The notes: generated from the letters alone by a model not told the origin. A stretch of DNA of 64,000 bases from Serpula lacrymans var. lacrymans S7.9 (GCF_000218685.1 NW_006763296.1:1508907-1572906), one strand, 5' to 3'; shown: positions 33,898 through 45,876, counted from the first letter of the stretch. Made by a program: numbers and translations.

Positions 33898-34216
33898 CCG
33901 GCCCGGACCGGTAGTAGTCACCCAGGAAGGTGAAGTTGAACGGCTGGTGGATGCACGCTTGAAGCGTGGAAAACTAGAATTCCTAGTCCTATGGAAGGGC
34001 TATGGAGACGAGGACAGAACGTGGGAACCAGAAGCCCATCTGGACAATTCCCACGACACTGTTTGCAAATTTTACTCTCAGAATCCCTCGGCTCCTAGGA
34101 AGCTTAGAGGCATGGATTTGAACCTTTTTAATTCCCTTTTTCAACCTATGCCCAAAAATTTAACTACTACCTCCGGTATCTGGTCGAGCCTGGAAGTTGA
34201 GCCTTGGAGGGGGGAT

Positions 34217-34635
34217 AGTTTTATGATAACACAATTTTTGAACCTTTCCTTTAATTTTCATTGTCCTCTTCAACTTTCTACTTTAGTTTTCACACTCCGT
34301 GCCATGCAGCACTTTCCCTTTTGTTCAAACTCTTCTTTCTCGCGCGGCGCTACTTTCTTTTTATTTTTAGCTACAAGTCTCTCACACAGTGGAGCTGGTC
34401 ACACGGGCTGCACCCTATGACATCATCAGCTACTGCCTTAGCAACTGTATAGTACATACACACAAACAAACCTGTAACAGTATATAAACCCCAATAGATC
34501 CAGGAGACTCCTCAGCGAGTCCTCCTGTTATTTACCCACAACTAACTTGGTCCTATCCTAAGGGTAACCACTCCCCTCACTACCTTTATAGTTAGTTTTA
34601 GTGTGCGCTAGAGTAACTAACTCATGGTTGTTACA
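34217..34635 (+). mobile_element. Gypsy 3' LTR
   Basis: Follows a purine-rich tract (GGAGGGGGGATAG) and reads ...TGATAACACAATTTTTG to ...CATGGTTGTTACA. About 419 bp; same family as 13,721-14,133. The right flank is the inverted copy of the TET/JBP gene, cut at 34,636. Confidence 0.85.
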
Positions 34636-36990
34636 ATATTCAGTAGGTAGATAAGTAGCAAGCTACATCAATGGTATCAGCAGATTATCCTGTAGATTAA
34701 TCAGAAACAATGTCACTCACAATTTCATTTATCCATTCAAAGAGATCAGCAAATACTGTTTTAAGTCTCTGGTAAATGTCAGTGTGGTCTTGAATCTCCT
34801 TGGACGTATAGGGGATAAGCTGCAAATAATTTGTTCTCGAGGCATACTTTCTCCTCATCATCAAAGGGGGAATATTATTGCGTGCGTCATTTCCCTTCAT
34901 TGATTCAGCATAGTTTGTAAATGGAAAAAAAAAAAAAAAAAAGAACTCACTTTTGTACAATGGCGGTTGTACCAAGAGAAATGTAGAGCTTCAAACGTGA
35001 AGCCTAGGCAGGACTGGAAGTTAGGCAGGAGAGTGGTGCAAATTAATTCTGGCATAGAGCTGTTTAAAAATAACATGAGTATAACGACTGAGCTGCACTA
35101 CTGGAAGAAACCAGGCAGACCCAACGTCAATCTCAAGCAGGTAGTTGAACAGGTTGTATAAAGACTAAATCAAAAGCTAAGGTATGTACATCGTTGAGTG
35201 TCTACTTATATATGTAAGAACTCATGTCAGCCATGAGGCGCTGACTGATAGACATGAGGATGTAGCGTGTAGCTTGGTAAGATGATTTGTAAGTAATCAC
35301 ATGACTTGATGTCACGTGATGAGATAAGATATAGATAAAGGAAAAGCTATGTGATAAGATAAGGAGAGATAAGAGTCTCGACATCTGAGTTTGAGAGGAA
35401 AGGTGAAGTGTCAGGTGTGAGAGAAAGAGATCGTGACAATGAGCAAATCATCGCTGTTTTTCAAGAGAAGAGGGATGGAGGGAAATATTGAGGATGGTAT
35501 ATACAAGTATGCTGAGGGGTCTGTACAAACACCCCCATCATAATGTTTCTGTATCTAAGAACAAGTATTTAGCATTGATATTGCGTACACTACATACATG
35601 ATAATGACATACCTTGGCTGTCAGGTCCTCCACATCTGTGACCTTGATAGCTTGACTTGCCCTTTCTCTTTCTGATTCGGTCTACTCGTAGTTATCGCCA
35701 GGATCCTGCAGTGCAGAGTATTGGCGATTGCCTTCAGCCATATTCTGGAATGTTGTGCTAACCACATACATTTCAGGGAGGACAACTGGTGGTAATGATG
35801 GTGATGGTGGTTGAGAACAAGGCATGATGTCGTCAAGATCAGATAAGGGAGTCAGGAAGTGTACTGAAGATGTTGTACACACACCTAAGATAGCCTGACC
35901 ATGACAATGTATAGGTACATGAGCTATGTCTATAGTGTGCATACAGACTCCCCAACAATCTAGACGACAATCCAAGAGTTGGAAAGTACTACAAAAAACC
36001 AAAAAAAATCAGAAACTGTTAGAATCAAATGATTGTAACGTACTTGAATCAGATAGCCTTAAAAAATTGATCAGAAGCCTCAAAATTGGTGCAATCAATA
36101 TTGGCAGGAAGGCCATCATAACTGAGCACGCCAGGTGCGAACATGCAGTTCATGTTCAGTGGCAGGTTTTGGCGTAAGCTAGAAATAGTTGGGATGATTC
36201 TACTAATCACCAGCTGTCCACTAACAGTAGCTGCATAACATTGTTTAGTTAGCATACACGCAGAGAGGAGTGCATCTTTGTAAGCAGAGGGAGGGGGGGC
36301 CTTTGATTCCAGTGCAGTCAGGTGGTTAGAGAGTTGAGATATGGATGGAAGTGTCTTTTAGCAGAGCTGTGATGGGCTTAATTGACTTGTCTAGTTGGGA
36401 GATTGACAGCATGGAGGGAGACAAGGTAAATAGCTGAGCTGATTCTCCTATGCTTTCAGCCGACATTAATATTTTACCAATGTTGGGTGCAAATTGCTGT
36501 AGGGCGGTTGTGTTAGCCAGTGGTTGGATCTTTGTGATGAAGGAGTCAATGATTAGGTTGGCAGTCCAATCTTCATTTATGCTGCCTAGTAGTGTTGCTA
36601 CTGCTTTGATGGCAGTAGAGTGTTGAAGTGGGATTCCCGGAGTTTGAGCTATGTGGCCCAGAGCAGTTGTCAGGGTATTGATAGTGATGGGCTCACCAGA
36701 TACAATTAAATACATTTTCTCTAAAAATATTTTCCCTGAGGATGTGTCCAACATTTGATTGGGTTTAATAGACGGGTCGTTTTCACTGGGTTGGGAGGTG
36801 GTGTCTGGGTTGTTTCTGGTGTTGCGAGGTCTGTTGGTGTCAATTGTTCAATTTGAGCTCATAGACATTAGATAGTAGGATAATATATGTTTATGGGAGA
36901 GAGCTGAGGGGGCAGAGGTAGTGTGGGGTGTAAGGGAGCGCTGAGGGGGCCCATAGCCCGTGGGGCAGTCAGCTCAACTTATCATGTAAT
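34636..36990 (-). pseudogene. Second, partial copy of the unknown gene plus TET/JBP 5' half
   Basis: The minus strand up to 36,271 repeats 24,166-25,797. Further upstream (36,326-36,754) lies a frame beginning MLDTSSGKIFLEKMYL and ending HISTL; one base later in another frame come NHLTALESKAPPPSAYKDALLS and then the shared sequence. So a single-base frameshift near 36,325 breaks this copy. Here the sequence around CMLTKQCYA is coding, whereas in the other copy the same bases lie in an intron. The TET/JBP part keeps frame across its second junction (FEWINEI then LATYLPTEY) but is cut by the gypsy LTR before the HxD motif. Confidence 0.6.
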
Positions 36991-37036
36991 CCAGCCACTG
37001 CTTGATAGATACAAACAACTTTGTAAACATATATAT

Positions 37037-37722
37037 TGACAAAACCGGATAAACCCGGTCTCTGCTAAAGCAGCCATTGTTCTCCATGGAGCATAGCCAC
37101 CACTCCGTGGAGTCACCGTTGTTCTCCTAGGAGTCATTATACCTTAGCGAGTAGCACCTCCAACTATAAGTAGTAGGGGGTTTAGTATAGGAATACCTCA
37201 GTCGTTTCTATAGCCTCTTAGGCAGCGGCTGAGGTATGTTACATTACATTTATTAGAGATCACCTTAAACTAACATCTATTGTAGTTTCACTTAGGTAAA
37301 TAATAAAGTCATTTCTATAGCCTCTTAGGCAGCGGCTGAGTTTCACTTAGATCTATTAGGTTATGAGCCCTGGTGGTGCAAAAGCTACACAGGAAATAAT
37401 TCTCATTTGAAGCGGCAACCTCGGAACCATGACCACAGCACACAATACCTCCACATGTCCAGTTCTCACTGGACCCAACAATTTCCAGATATGGAAACTC
37501 CGAATCATTTCCAAGCTACGTCAGGAAAAGGTTCTCCGAGTTGTTACTGGAGAGGAGCTTGAGCCTTCACCAGGAAAGCCCATGGAGTACCCTGAAACAG
37601 AAACAGAAACAGAAACAGAAACAGAAACAGAAACAGAAACAGAAACAGAAACAGAAACATCTGTTAAACAATCTGGAAGGGCTGTGACAGAGATTTTTGT
37701 GGATAGGATCAAGATTGCTTAA
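37037..37722 (+). mobile_element. Truncated Ty1/copia element: LTR, primer site, gag start
   Basis: LTR 37,037-37,358 starts TGACAAAACCGG and contains an internal duplication (two CCTCTTAGGCAGCGGCTGAG copies). Directly after it, GGTTATGAGCCC (37,359-37,370) is complementary to the anticodon arm of initiator tRNA-Met, as in Drosophila copia. The gag-like frame starts at 37,429 (MTTAHNTSTCPVLTG, FQIWKLRIISKL), a typical copia gag N-terminus, and ends at 37,722. Protease, integrase and RT are absent. Eleven GAAACA units (37,594-37,659) give an Glu-Thr repeat inside gag. Confidence 0.75.
37594..37659 (+). repeat. (GAAACA)11 microsatellite
   Basis: Perfect hexanucleotide repeat within the copia gag frame, encoding alternating Thr and Glu. 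Confidence 0.95.
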
Positions 37723-38032
37723 GAATACAAGTGCTTGTCAGAACCGTAGCTACTATGAATTTATAGGGGTCATATTCCAATACAGTTGCGCTGATTTAAT
37801 GCAATATAATCTTTGAAGCAATGTAAAAAGAAACGCCGACTGATAAGCGCATCTTACTGACATTTGTCGGGGTAACATTGGTAAGAGCTTCAAAGTAAAA
37901 ACAAAACTACCGGTCAATGGATGCGATGGATTTCGAATTTCCGTTATTTTATTCATGCATTTATGACAATACTCTCCGCTATGGAAGCATATATTACTGA
38001 TGTACAACTTGTCGACACGGAAACTTGATTTC
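37723..38032. other. Spacer between the TE block and the first host gene
   Basis: No gene recognised. Confidence 0.4.
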
Positions 38033-39128
38033 TCAGTTGGTTGAGTCGATGAGCAGATCAGCTGAGAATAGCTCGCTCTCGTCTGCCGCGGCTACGAGCC
38101 TCTGGCCTACTTCTCGTGTTCCTGCCACAGCATCCATCCCCAGAGGCAGTCGTAGGGGTATTTTATCTCCACTAGCCACTTGATATATCACCCGCACACC
38201 CTTTTTTGCATCCCCCTGCCAGGACCCACCGTGCCTTTCAATGTCAGCACGCAGTTTCGACGAAGGTAGTTCTGGGTTGATATAAGCAGGATGTTGAGGG
38301 ACAAGTATCCCGTTGCTGACACCTTCGGTGCGGAAGCCTCCTGGCTCAACAATACAGACCTGCTATATGTTCAGCATGTGTACATTGTGTTCGTGCAGAT
38401 ATCGCCTACTCTGATGTTCCAAGCGGGGTCAACCTCTCCAGCGAGCCCTTCGCTGAAGCCTTCCAATGCTGTAAATCGATGCATATGCAGCATAAGATCA
38501 AAAGAACACTACACGAAAAGAAGACTATCTTACCATGTTTGCTTTGTGCCAGAAAATCGGAGGTGACATCAGGGCAGTGTGGCAACAGCAAAAATGCTTA
38601 CCTAGCACCGTAATACACAACAGACGGGTGTGCTACTAGTCCACCCAAAGAGGATATTTGTAGCAAGACCCCCCCTTTTCCAGGCGCGTTGACTTCCCTG
38701 AACGTTCGTACAGCAGCCCGCGCGACATTAGCAGCTCCCCAGAAATTGACCTCGAACATGGTGCGAGCAAGATCCTCAGGGGTTCCTTCAACTTCTGTAA
38801 ACAAACCATACGCGGCGTTATTGAACACAACATCAATTCTGCCGAACGCCTCTATAGCTCGAGCGAATGCATTCTCAATGTCGGTTTTTTTCGAGACGTC
38901 AAGTTGCAAGACTAACAGCCTGTCTTTTGAGTACTTGGCTGCAAACTCTGATAGTACTTCTGGCTTGCGAAGGGTGGCTACGGCGATATCACCACTGGCC
39001 ATAACATGCTCTGTCATGTATCTACCAAAGCCAGATGAAGCACCAGTGACTGCACAATACAACGTGTGAGATAATGTGCAAGATATGCGGAGAGAAAGCT
39101 TACTGAACCAGACGCGGGGATTAGACAT
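38033..39128 (-). CDS. Short-chain dehydrogenase/reductase (288 aa)
   Basis: NAD(P)H-dependent oxidoreductase of the classical SDR type; substrate unknown. Exons that I could splice: 39,128-39,104; 39,049-38,602; 38,541-38,534; 38,468-38,410; 38,359-38,033, totalling 867 nt in frame. Motifs: cofactor-binding TGASSGFG (residues 10-17), D-V at the strand after VLQL, NNAA near residue 85, Ser of ISSLGG and the catalytic YGASK. The YxxxK motif is created by an exon of only 8 nt (CAAACATG) between AG and GTAAGA. The C-terminus (VEPGGFRTEGV) is typical. The length fits the family. It is the first intact host gene after the transposon block. The start at 39,128 is chosen because MSNPRVWFITGASSG matches the usual SDR N-terminus. 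Confidence 0.88.
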
Positions 39129-40737
39129 AGTGGACGCTAGTGTGAAAAGTAGGTAGGTGGGATATTCGGGATCACAGTATATCGCTGGGATTCTAATACT
39201 AACTCGCACCCTTTTTATAGCCAGACTCTTAAATCCACACCTACAAAGAGTGACGAGAGATCACAGACAAGTACATTGTATTCTTCAATTGCACTGCAAG
39301 GTTGAACGAGCTATTTACCGAAAATCCGGTGATTTACAACCAACTTTTTGAAACACAAGGTCCTATTAACCAGTGTCGTTGAGAGGAAGTTTGTGGTACG
39401 CTGCAACTCTGGTCTCGTATCAGGTCATTTGTCCTGGGCGCGTCTGTATATTTTGGGTTCGAAGTCTTGACGTAAAACCCGATACATATGGGCTATTCTC
39501 TACAGTCAGCTATAGGACAAACTTCAAGGCTTGCATCTTGCCGTCCAAGCCGAGTGAATTGTGCAAGCCTGCTGACATGAAATCAAGCACGATGAGATCG
39601 GGTTTAGAAAAACAAAAACATGATTCTTATAAGGGATCCAATCTTCAAAGAGCATATTGTCAGTAAGGAAAACGCTGTAACTGCGGAAGAAGGAGTCATC
39701 ACTTACAACCATAACCATCCTCAGCCTTAGCTAGCGTCAATTTGGTCAGGTTACGCGCAGATATCTGGAGATCGTAGACCAGAAGGGTAATGTTACCCTT
39801 TTACTTGTTCCATTTCATTCTCCAAAGATTGAAGCAGCCGCTCATTTGACAAACAATTCATGTCGATTTCGCGGTTTATACTATTCAGCCTGACGTCCAC
39901 CTTGGCAAGCCAGGACTCGACTGAGCCTTTGGCATACTTTGCGGCCGCAGTAAATGGGCGTCGAGCGGTAGAAGTTCAAAACTGCGTTGCACAACGCGTT
40001 TTCAGGAGGACGGTGTCGATCCATAGGAAGGTAATACAGAGACGTGGATAGATGAATATCAACTTCAAGTATCAGGCATTTTCGTGGTGCATCATGGTGC
40101 CAGTGTAGTCGCAAGACCGTCACGGTAACTAGGTTTGCTCGTTAACAATATACTATAGTATACATCTTCCACAGAGTACGTTCGCTATCACTGGCCAAAA
40201 CCCGGATGTCCACGAGAATGGGTTCTACATGCTCCGAGTCTGTAACAGCATTCTTACATTTCATTTTCCTATTGTGCCACTGACACTAACAACTGTAACG
40301 TTGGTTCAGGTTGCCTCAGCGATCCACGAGATGACTGGCACTACACGCTCATAATGAAGTCAGTGTCTATATTTCTCATTCCATTGTGATGACCGTGGAT
40401 TTGTCTTGTCCCCGTGTCTTGACACATCAACGTTCCTATCGAGCAAAGAGCACGAATTATTCGATCGCCAATACGATCAACGTACAGCAGCAGCCCGAGT
40501 TGGATACTAGTTGGTCTTCTGGGAAGGCATTGACATACTATCATTTGCCATGGTTCGCCACAAAGACAATTTATGAGATTGGCATGTATGATGATGTATC
40601 TCCTTTATGCTAAAGTATTTTGACCAACGTTTCCCGTGCGGAACAATTACGACAAACTTATGCCCTTGTCTCAATATTTCTGACTTACAATTCTTTAGCT
40701 AGACATGCCGATGCTGGCTACAGACGAGATTATGAGG
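39129..40737. other. Intergenic; contains diverged copy of window bases 1-250
   Basis: 39,440-39,720 is related to the start of the window. Short frames at 39,373-39,666, 39,881-40,123 and 40,386-40,613 show no family features. I see no convincing gene. Confidence 0.4.
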
Positions 40738-43700
40738 TTACCGTGGCCGCCGTTCACGCGTACGACTCGGAGTTGTAGGTGCAACACCTGATGTAGCCGC
40801 CCTGTTTCTGCTGCTACCCTGTGATGATCTCCCAACATCAGGCTCATCGAAGTCTTCAAGATTGAGCTCAGCATCCAGCTTTCTCGCTAGGTCTCTATCC
40901 GCTGCCTCCTGCCTCTTTCTCTCCATCTCCTCTTCCACCTCCTGCTCTCTTCTCGCAACCACTGCATCTGCTTCTTCTTGCATTCTCCACTCCTCTTTTG
41001 CTGCATCATACTGAGCGCGAGCGAATAATGCATCCGCTTCTTCTTGCTTGCGCCTTTCATCACGCATACGGCGCTCTTCAGCTTCGTATTGCTCTCGAGC
41101 AAATGCTGCGTCTGCTTCTTCTTGGCGCCTTCTCTCCTCTTGGGCACGTCTAGATGCTTCTTCTAGTCGTCGACGCTGTTCTTGCCATTTGCGTTCGGCC
41201 TCTTCTTCCTCGAGTTTGCGTCTTCGTTCCTCTTCCCGTCTCTTCCCTTCTTCCTCTTCGCGCTTTCGACGTTCCTGTTCTACCTTTCTCAGGCGATCCT
41301 CTTCCTCACGCTTCTTCCGTTCAGCTTCTTCTCTCTGCCTACGCTCCTCCTCCTTTCTTGCACGTTCCTCATCTTCACGCCTTCGCCGTTCTTCCTCCTC
41401 TCTCCACTTGCGTTCCTCCTCTAGTCTTAAACGTTCCTCTTCCTCACGTTTCTTTTGCTCTGCTTCGCGTTGTCTACGTTCTTCCGGCTCTCGTTCCTTC
41501 TTCTTGGCTTCCTCTCTCATGCGTCTCTCCTCTTCTTGTCGCTTTTGTTCTTCGATTCGCCTGATCCTCTCTTCCTCCTCTCTTCTTAGCCGTTCTTGTT
41601 CTTTCCTCATTAACCTTTCTTCTTCCTCTCTTTTTAACCTCTCTTCTTCCTCCCTCTTTACCCTTTCCTCCTCCTCCCTCTTTACCCTTTCCTCCTCCTC
41701 CCTCTTTAACCTTTCCTCCTCCGCTCTCTTTATTCGTTCTGCTTCTTCTCTCTGGAGCCGTTCCTCTTCCACCCTCTTTAGCTGTTCCTCTTCGTCCTTT
41801 TTCCTTTGTTGTTCTTCCTGCCTTATCTTTTCTTCCTCCTCTTCCTTTTTCTTTCGCTCCTCCTCGATTCTTTTTGACTCTTCTGCCTCGCTGTTTTTTC
41901 GTTCTTCCTCCTCCTGCATAATGTTTTCTTCGGGTTCCTTTTGCTTACCATCTTCCTCTTCCTTCCGCTTTTCCTCCTGATCGCTTGCAGGTAGTTGTAG
42001 TTGTGATGAAGGAGCATCATATAATGATTTATCACCAAGTACCGATCTAGCTGGAGAGGGAATAGGAGCTGGAGGAGCTGGAGGCTGCGACCCAGTTAAC
42101 TGACCTTCAGATTCATGCGGGGGGGTATTATTCTGAAGTGTCTCAGAAACTGGGGGCGGGAACTGTTGCTCTCCCTGTGGAGGGAGCGTTTGGCGAGATG
42201 GAGGCACATTGTGAAAATGGGCCGGAGGTGGAGTCGGGGCTTGTACTATAGGAGGGGGCGGTGGCGGAACTGAAAGTGGCGTAACAGGCGGGGGGGGCGG
42301 AGGTGGAGTGTGCGCAGACTGCGGGTATGCGCCAGGCATACGAGGGGGGTATCCTGGCGGACCAGGCGCATGCGGTGGATAACCTTGGGTACCAGGTCCA
42401 GATGGGTATTGCGCCTGGGGAGGCGTTGGCGAGGCCGACGAATGTCCTTGGTAGTGTGCTGGGCTCGCGGACAGTCCTGGGTACTGTTGGCCTCCGCCTT
42501 GGTATTGGGCAGGAGATGGCGACGCCGATAGCCCCGGATATTGGTTGGGTGGCGCGAAGCCCGAAGGCGTGAAGGAAGCGGGAGGCAGCGAAGCATATTG
42601 CTGGGTTGGTGGTGGAGAAGAGTAATGGGCATGCGGCGGGGGAGGAGTATATATATGAGGTGGTGGCTGACTGGAATGCTGTGCCGAAGCGGGAGGAGGC
42701 GGCTGGGACGTATATTGATGGGGCGGCGGCTGACTGGGGTATTGCGTGGGAGCTGGAGGGGGTTGCATTCCTAGATACTGCCCAGACATTGGCGGCGGCG
42801 TGGCGGCGTACCCAGGTCCAGGCTGTGGAGGTGTGTACCCTCCTTGCACATGTGGTGGGTATGGTATATAACCTGGTTGCGCTGTGAACCTGCTCTGTTG
42901 CTGCTGAGGATCAGCATAAGTACGTTCCTGGCTCATGTGATGAGGATATCCCGAGTTCTGTGCATAAGTACTGGTATTAGAATCTGAGTATTGAAGGTTG
43001 GGAGGGGGCGAACGGGAGAAAGGGTGCGAATAATCAACGGGAGGTGGTACAGGAAAGGACAATGACATCGAATCATCAGTGGGAAGGCGCTGGTGCTGAT
43101 ATTGTATCTGCTGCGGTGTAGATGAGACGTAAGGATTCGGATCGGTGGAATTGTACGGGTTGGGTGTGTGCGAAGGATCGGGAGGGGCGATGTTAGGCGG
43201 GCCCAGTGGAGATTGGTATATTACTGAGGGCGCTGGTGTTGGACTTGGAGGAACGGTTCCGACGGAGCTGGATAAGGATGAGTGCCCTTGAGGCAGAGAC
43301 ACCTTCTTATTACGTCCTGGTCGCAAGATTGTTGGGACATGGGCGGGTTTATTGGTGGAAGGAACATTGAGAGAGGCAGGAGAATCATCCTCAGGGAGAG
43401 GCGGGAGTTCGTCGTCGTCGTGTTGGCAGTTCGATGAGTGGTGGGCCGGCATGCGTGATTGTGATTGTGGAGACGTTCGCGCAGGGAATAGAGATGGAGG
43501 GACGAGATGGGACTGATTTGGCGATGTCTGTGCAGGTGCGGTCTGTGCTGGACGACCTCCGCGTGGAGGGGAATGGGAGTAAACCAAAGCGGTGGATGTC
43601 TTTGGTTGTTGTGGACGAGATAGACGTTCTGAAGGCGCGAACTTTGATGGACGACGAGTGAGCGGGGGAGGAGCTGCTGCGTAGTAAGTCATTTCGAGGT

Positions 43701-44131
43701 ACACTTCGCCACGCTTGCCTCCGCTCGTCTCAAGATCAACCCAGTCTATCGATGACAGCAACGAAATATAGTAATTGCACGATAAGCTATGTAACGAGGG
43801 AAAAGATAGAGGACATACCATCAAACTCGCCCGTTTTCAGCGTCTCTTTGATATCTACCTTTGCTTGTCCCACACAATCGTCCTTTCTGGTCTCTTTAGA
43901 CCAGACCGACACCTCGAGCGTACGGTTATCTCCAGATTCATCAACAAGGACAGGCAATCGCAGCTCGTCATCCCATACGGGGTGCTGACCGCCCTTTGGG
44001 TCGACCTTTGTACGCTTAGTGGTACCAGAAAGTGTTACTTGTGTGTATGGATCTTGCTTGTAAAGGTGTTTATCGTTGAGATTGCGCGCTTTGAGAACGA
44101 CGACGACGAGTGTTCCAAGCTCTTTGGACAT
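40738..44131 (-). CDS. C2 domain, proline-rich, coiled-coil protein (Inn1/Fic1-like)
   Basis: Two exons, 44,131-43,819 and 43,745-40,738, give 1,106 residues in frame; the junction completes the C2 domain (GEFDD|WVDLE). Residues 1-130: C2 domain beginning MSKELGTLVVVVLKARNL with RTKVDPKGGQHPVWDDE, closely like the ingression proteins Inn1/Fic1, which act at the division septum through membrane binding and PxxP motifs that recruit SH3 partners. Residues about 130-640: Pro/Ser/Gln-rich with many PPPP and PxxP motifs. Residues about 640-1060: almost uninterrupted Glu/Arg/Lys-rich helix (REEEERL-type repeats), a long coiled coil or single alpha helix. Yeast Inn1 and fission yeast Fic1 lack such a helical tail, so this is a much longer variant. 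The function in cytokinesis is inferred from the C2 domain. Confidence 0.85.
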
Positions 44132-45876
44132 TTGGGCACAATGATGGTGATGGTGGTGGAAGGTGATTGAAAATGGTTAACATTCACCACATGTGTACAT
44201 AGATTAGTTAGCCGCAACTAGAATGGCTGTACACATCAAGTTCGCAGCTGTACAGAGCTATGTACATGGCTTTCTTTTTTCACTGCGCATACATTTACAA
44301 TCGGTTCTGGCTCAAATATGCAGATGTAAGAAGAGTCTACGCTATAGAATGCTCCGAGTCTATAGCTAATCATGAAAGCAGTGAACAGTCAACGCCTAAC
44401 TAACAAATTACATTGACACAACATTGAATATCTAGGCATTCAAATTTCAAAAGTTAACGTGCCATTACAATGACCAGCGTGATGAAATGGCCTGCGAATC
44501 CTAATCAGACTCGCATTTGCTCATAAAGTTGAAGCTTGAGGGCTGAAATTCGACGAGACATTCAAGCTCAATTGATATTCCGGTTTACTTATAGCAATGA
44601 ACAGGACAACGGTGTTGACGAAGCGAAGACATGATCGAACAAGAGGAGCATAGGCACGAAAAAAACAAGGATAGGAGTGAGAGTGATAGAGCAGGGGTGT
44701 TGGCATCGACAAAAGTGGTAAAGTAGTGGTTGGCAGCGTAGTTGGGACACAGCAGCTTGCTAAGTCGGAGTCCAGGTCAGTAAAACCCACTCAACCTCAT
44801 GCTACATGTCCAATCAGGATCTGAATTTCGTCTGACCATCTTCTTGTTTCTGCAGTGACTCCGGCGCAGAGTAACCTTTGGTATGATCACCGTCTTCCCA
44901 CAAAAATTTCTGCACCAAGCAGTTGTTGGCCATATGTAAAAAGTGAATTTGTCTGACAATGTCTTCAAAGTTCAGATTCACAAAGCTGGGAGATAAGGCT
45001 TCTCTGTACATCTCGAATGCGATGTTCTTCGTTATTCTACTTGGCCACAATTATAGAAACACTTGCCGTGGATCAAATGGGTGAGGAGTCAGCGGAGGTA
45101 CCTTGCTTCGGGTACGTGTACAACATGACACGCAGACATTGGCTTGTACTGCGACGTTCTCAGCAGCCTTCGAGAATGGAAGTGGGTTCGTCACCTTCCA
45201 CGCCAGTTGTCGAGTATTAAAAGCACTGTTAACATTATCTCCGCTCTAGATATCACAGTTTGCATTCATAAACTATAGCTGATCTGTATTAGGCTTTATG
45301 GTAAACCCTGGTTCACCCTTTAAAGCCCAAATTTTCTATACGAACTCGGGTCACCACTGCAGGCTTTACAGTAACCCATGAAAAACGTGGCTCAGACCGA
45401 TCTTCGACTCTTTGTAACTTTCGGTCTTTTCTCCAACAAGCAAGTACCCGGGTGATAGCAAACCTGCCTACCTATAGACCCACTTCTTTGACGATAACAC
45501 AAAGGCGTATCTCCGATGACCGGGATATCGTCTACTAGGAAGGACGCGGAAATATATACTTTTGTTATTTCAGGCTTATAAAACATTGCCCATCGGTATA
45601 TGGTATACATTATCTCTTAGTACCAGCCCTTTGTGATATCCTGACTGGCTATTTGGACTTACAGGCGTTCTTCGATACGAACATCACGGTGAACCAGTGG
45701 AGCAACCCTTCTCATGCACAATATTTCTCATGTATACTAGTACGCTCCGCGAGCTTCTTGACAACAGATAAACCCAAGAAGCTTTCCTATTCCCCCGACG
45801 GATGAAAGCAGCCCGTCGGCAAAAATGAATATATGTACCAGATTGTTTGTGCTGATTATCGTTCTGTACAGACAGA
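44132..45876. other. Intergenic; parent of segments duplicated at 53.9-54.3 kb
   Basis: 44,830-45,010 and 45,145-45,330 are repeated with about 85-90% identity at 53,906-54,090 and 54,105-54,300. No gene recognised here; short minus-strand frames (44,521-44,790; 44,777-45,050) look accidental. The P450 promoter lies in the last few hundred bases. Confidence 0.5.

Larger units (their letters stand above)
28908..34216 (+). pseudogene. Ty3/gypsy pol: protease end, RT, RNase H, integrase, chromodomain
   Basis: Blocks in order: protease C-terminus (LGKINLILGWTWLFKHNPEI), RT ([30 protein letters not shown]; catalytic motif reads YIDN instead of YxDD, 29,774-29,785), connection and RNase H (NSSDFATGAVLSIK...YDKKMLAIIRALEHW), integrase zinc region (HH...CLRCAMAK), core (WQDILVDFTMDLPES, SDRGPQFASKF, STVFHPQTDRQTERLNQEL) and a C-terminal chromodomain (VERLVDARLKRGKLEFLVLWKGY...WEPEAHL, 33,925-34,050). 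Stops at 29,456, 29,663, 31,297, 31,595 and elsewhere show that it is dead. Two later insertions interrupt it (30,515-30,708 and 32,076-33,897). Chromodomain-type gypsy elements (chromoviruses) copy and insert themselves through this polyprotein. Confidence 0.9.

Noticed and set aside
37521..37712. Minus-strand frame with a Val-Ser repeat
   Set aside because: It is the antisense of the GAAACA microsatellite in copia gag.
1..37720. Biosynthetic gene cluster or horizontally acquired host genes
   Set aside because: Every recognisable frame belongs to transposable elements or to families that travel with them; no enzyme set was found.
41048..41980. 310-codon plus-strand frame rich in Ser
   Set aside because: It is the mirror of the Glu/Arg/Lys-rich coiled-coil region on the minus strand; such repeats produce long antisense frames by composition.
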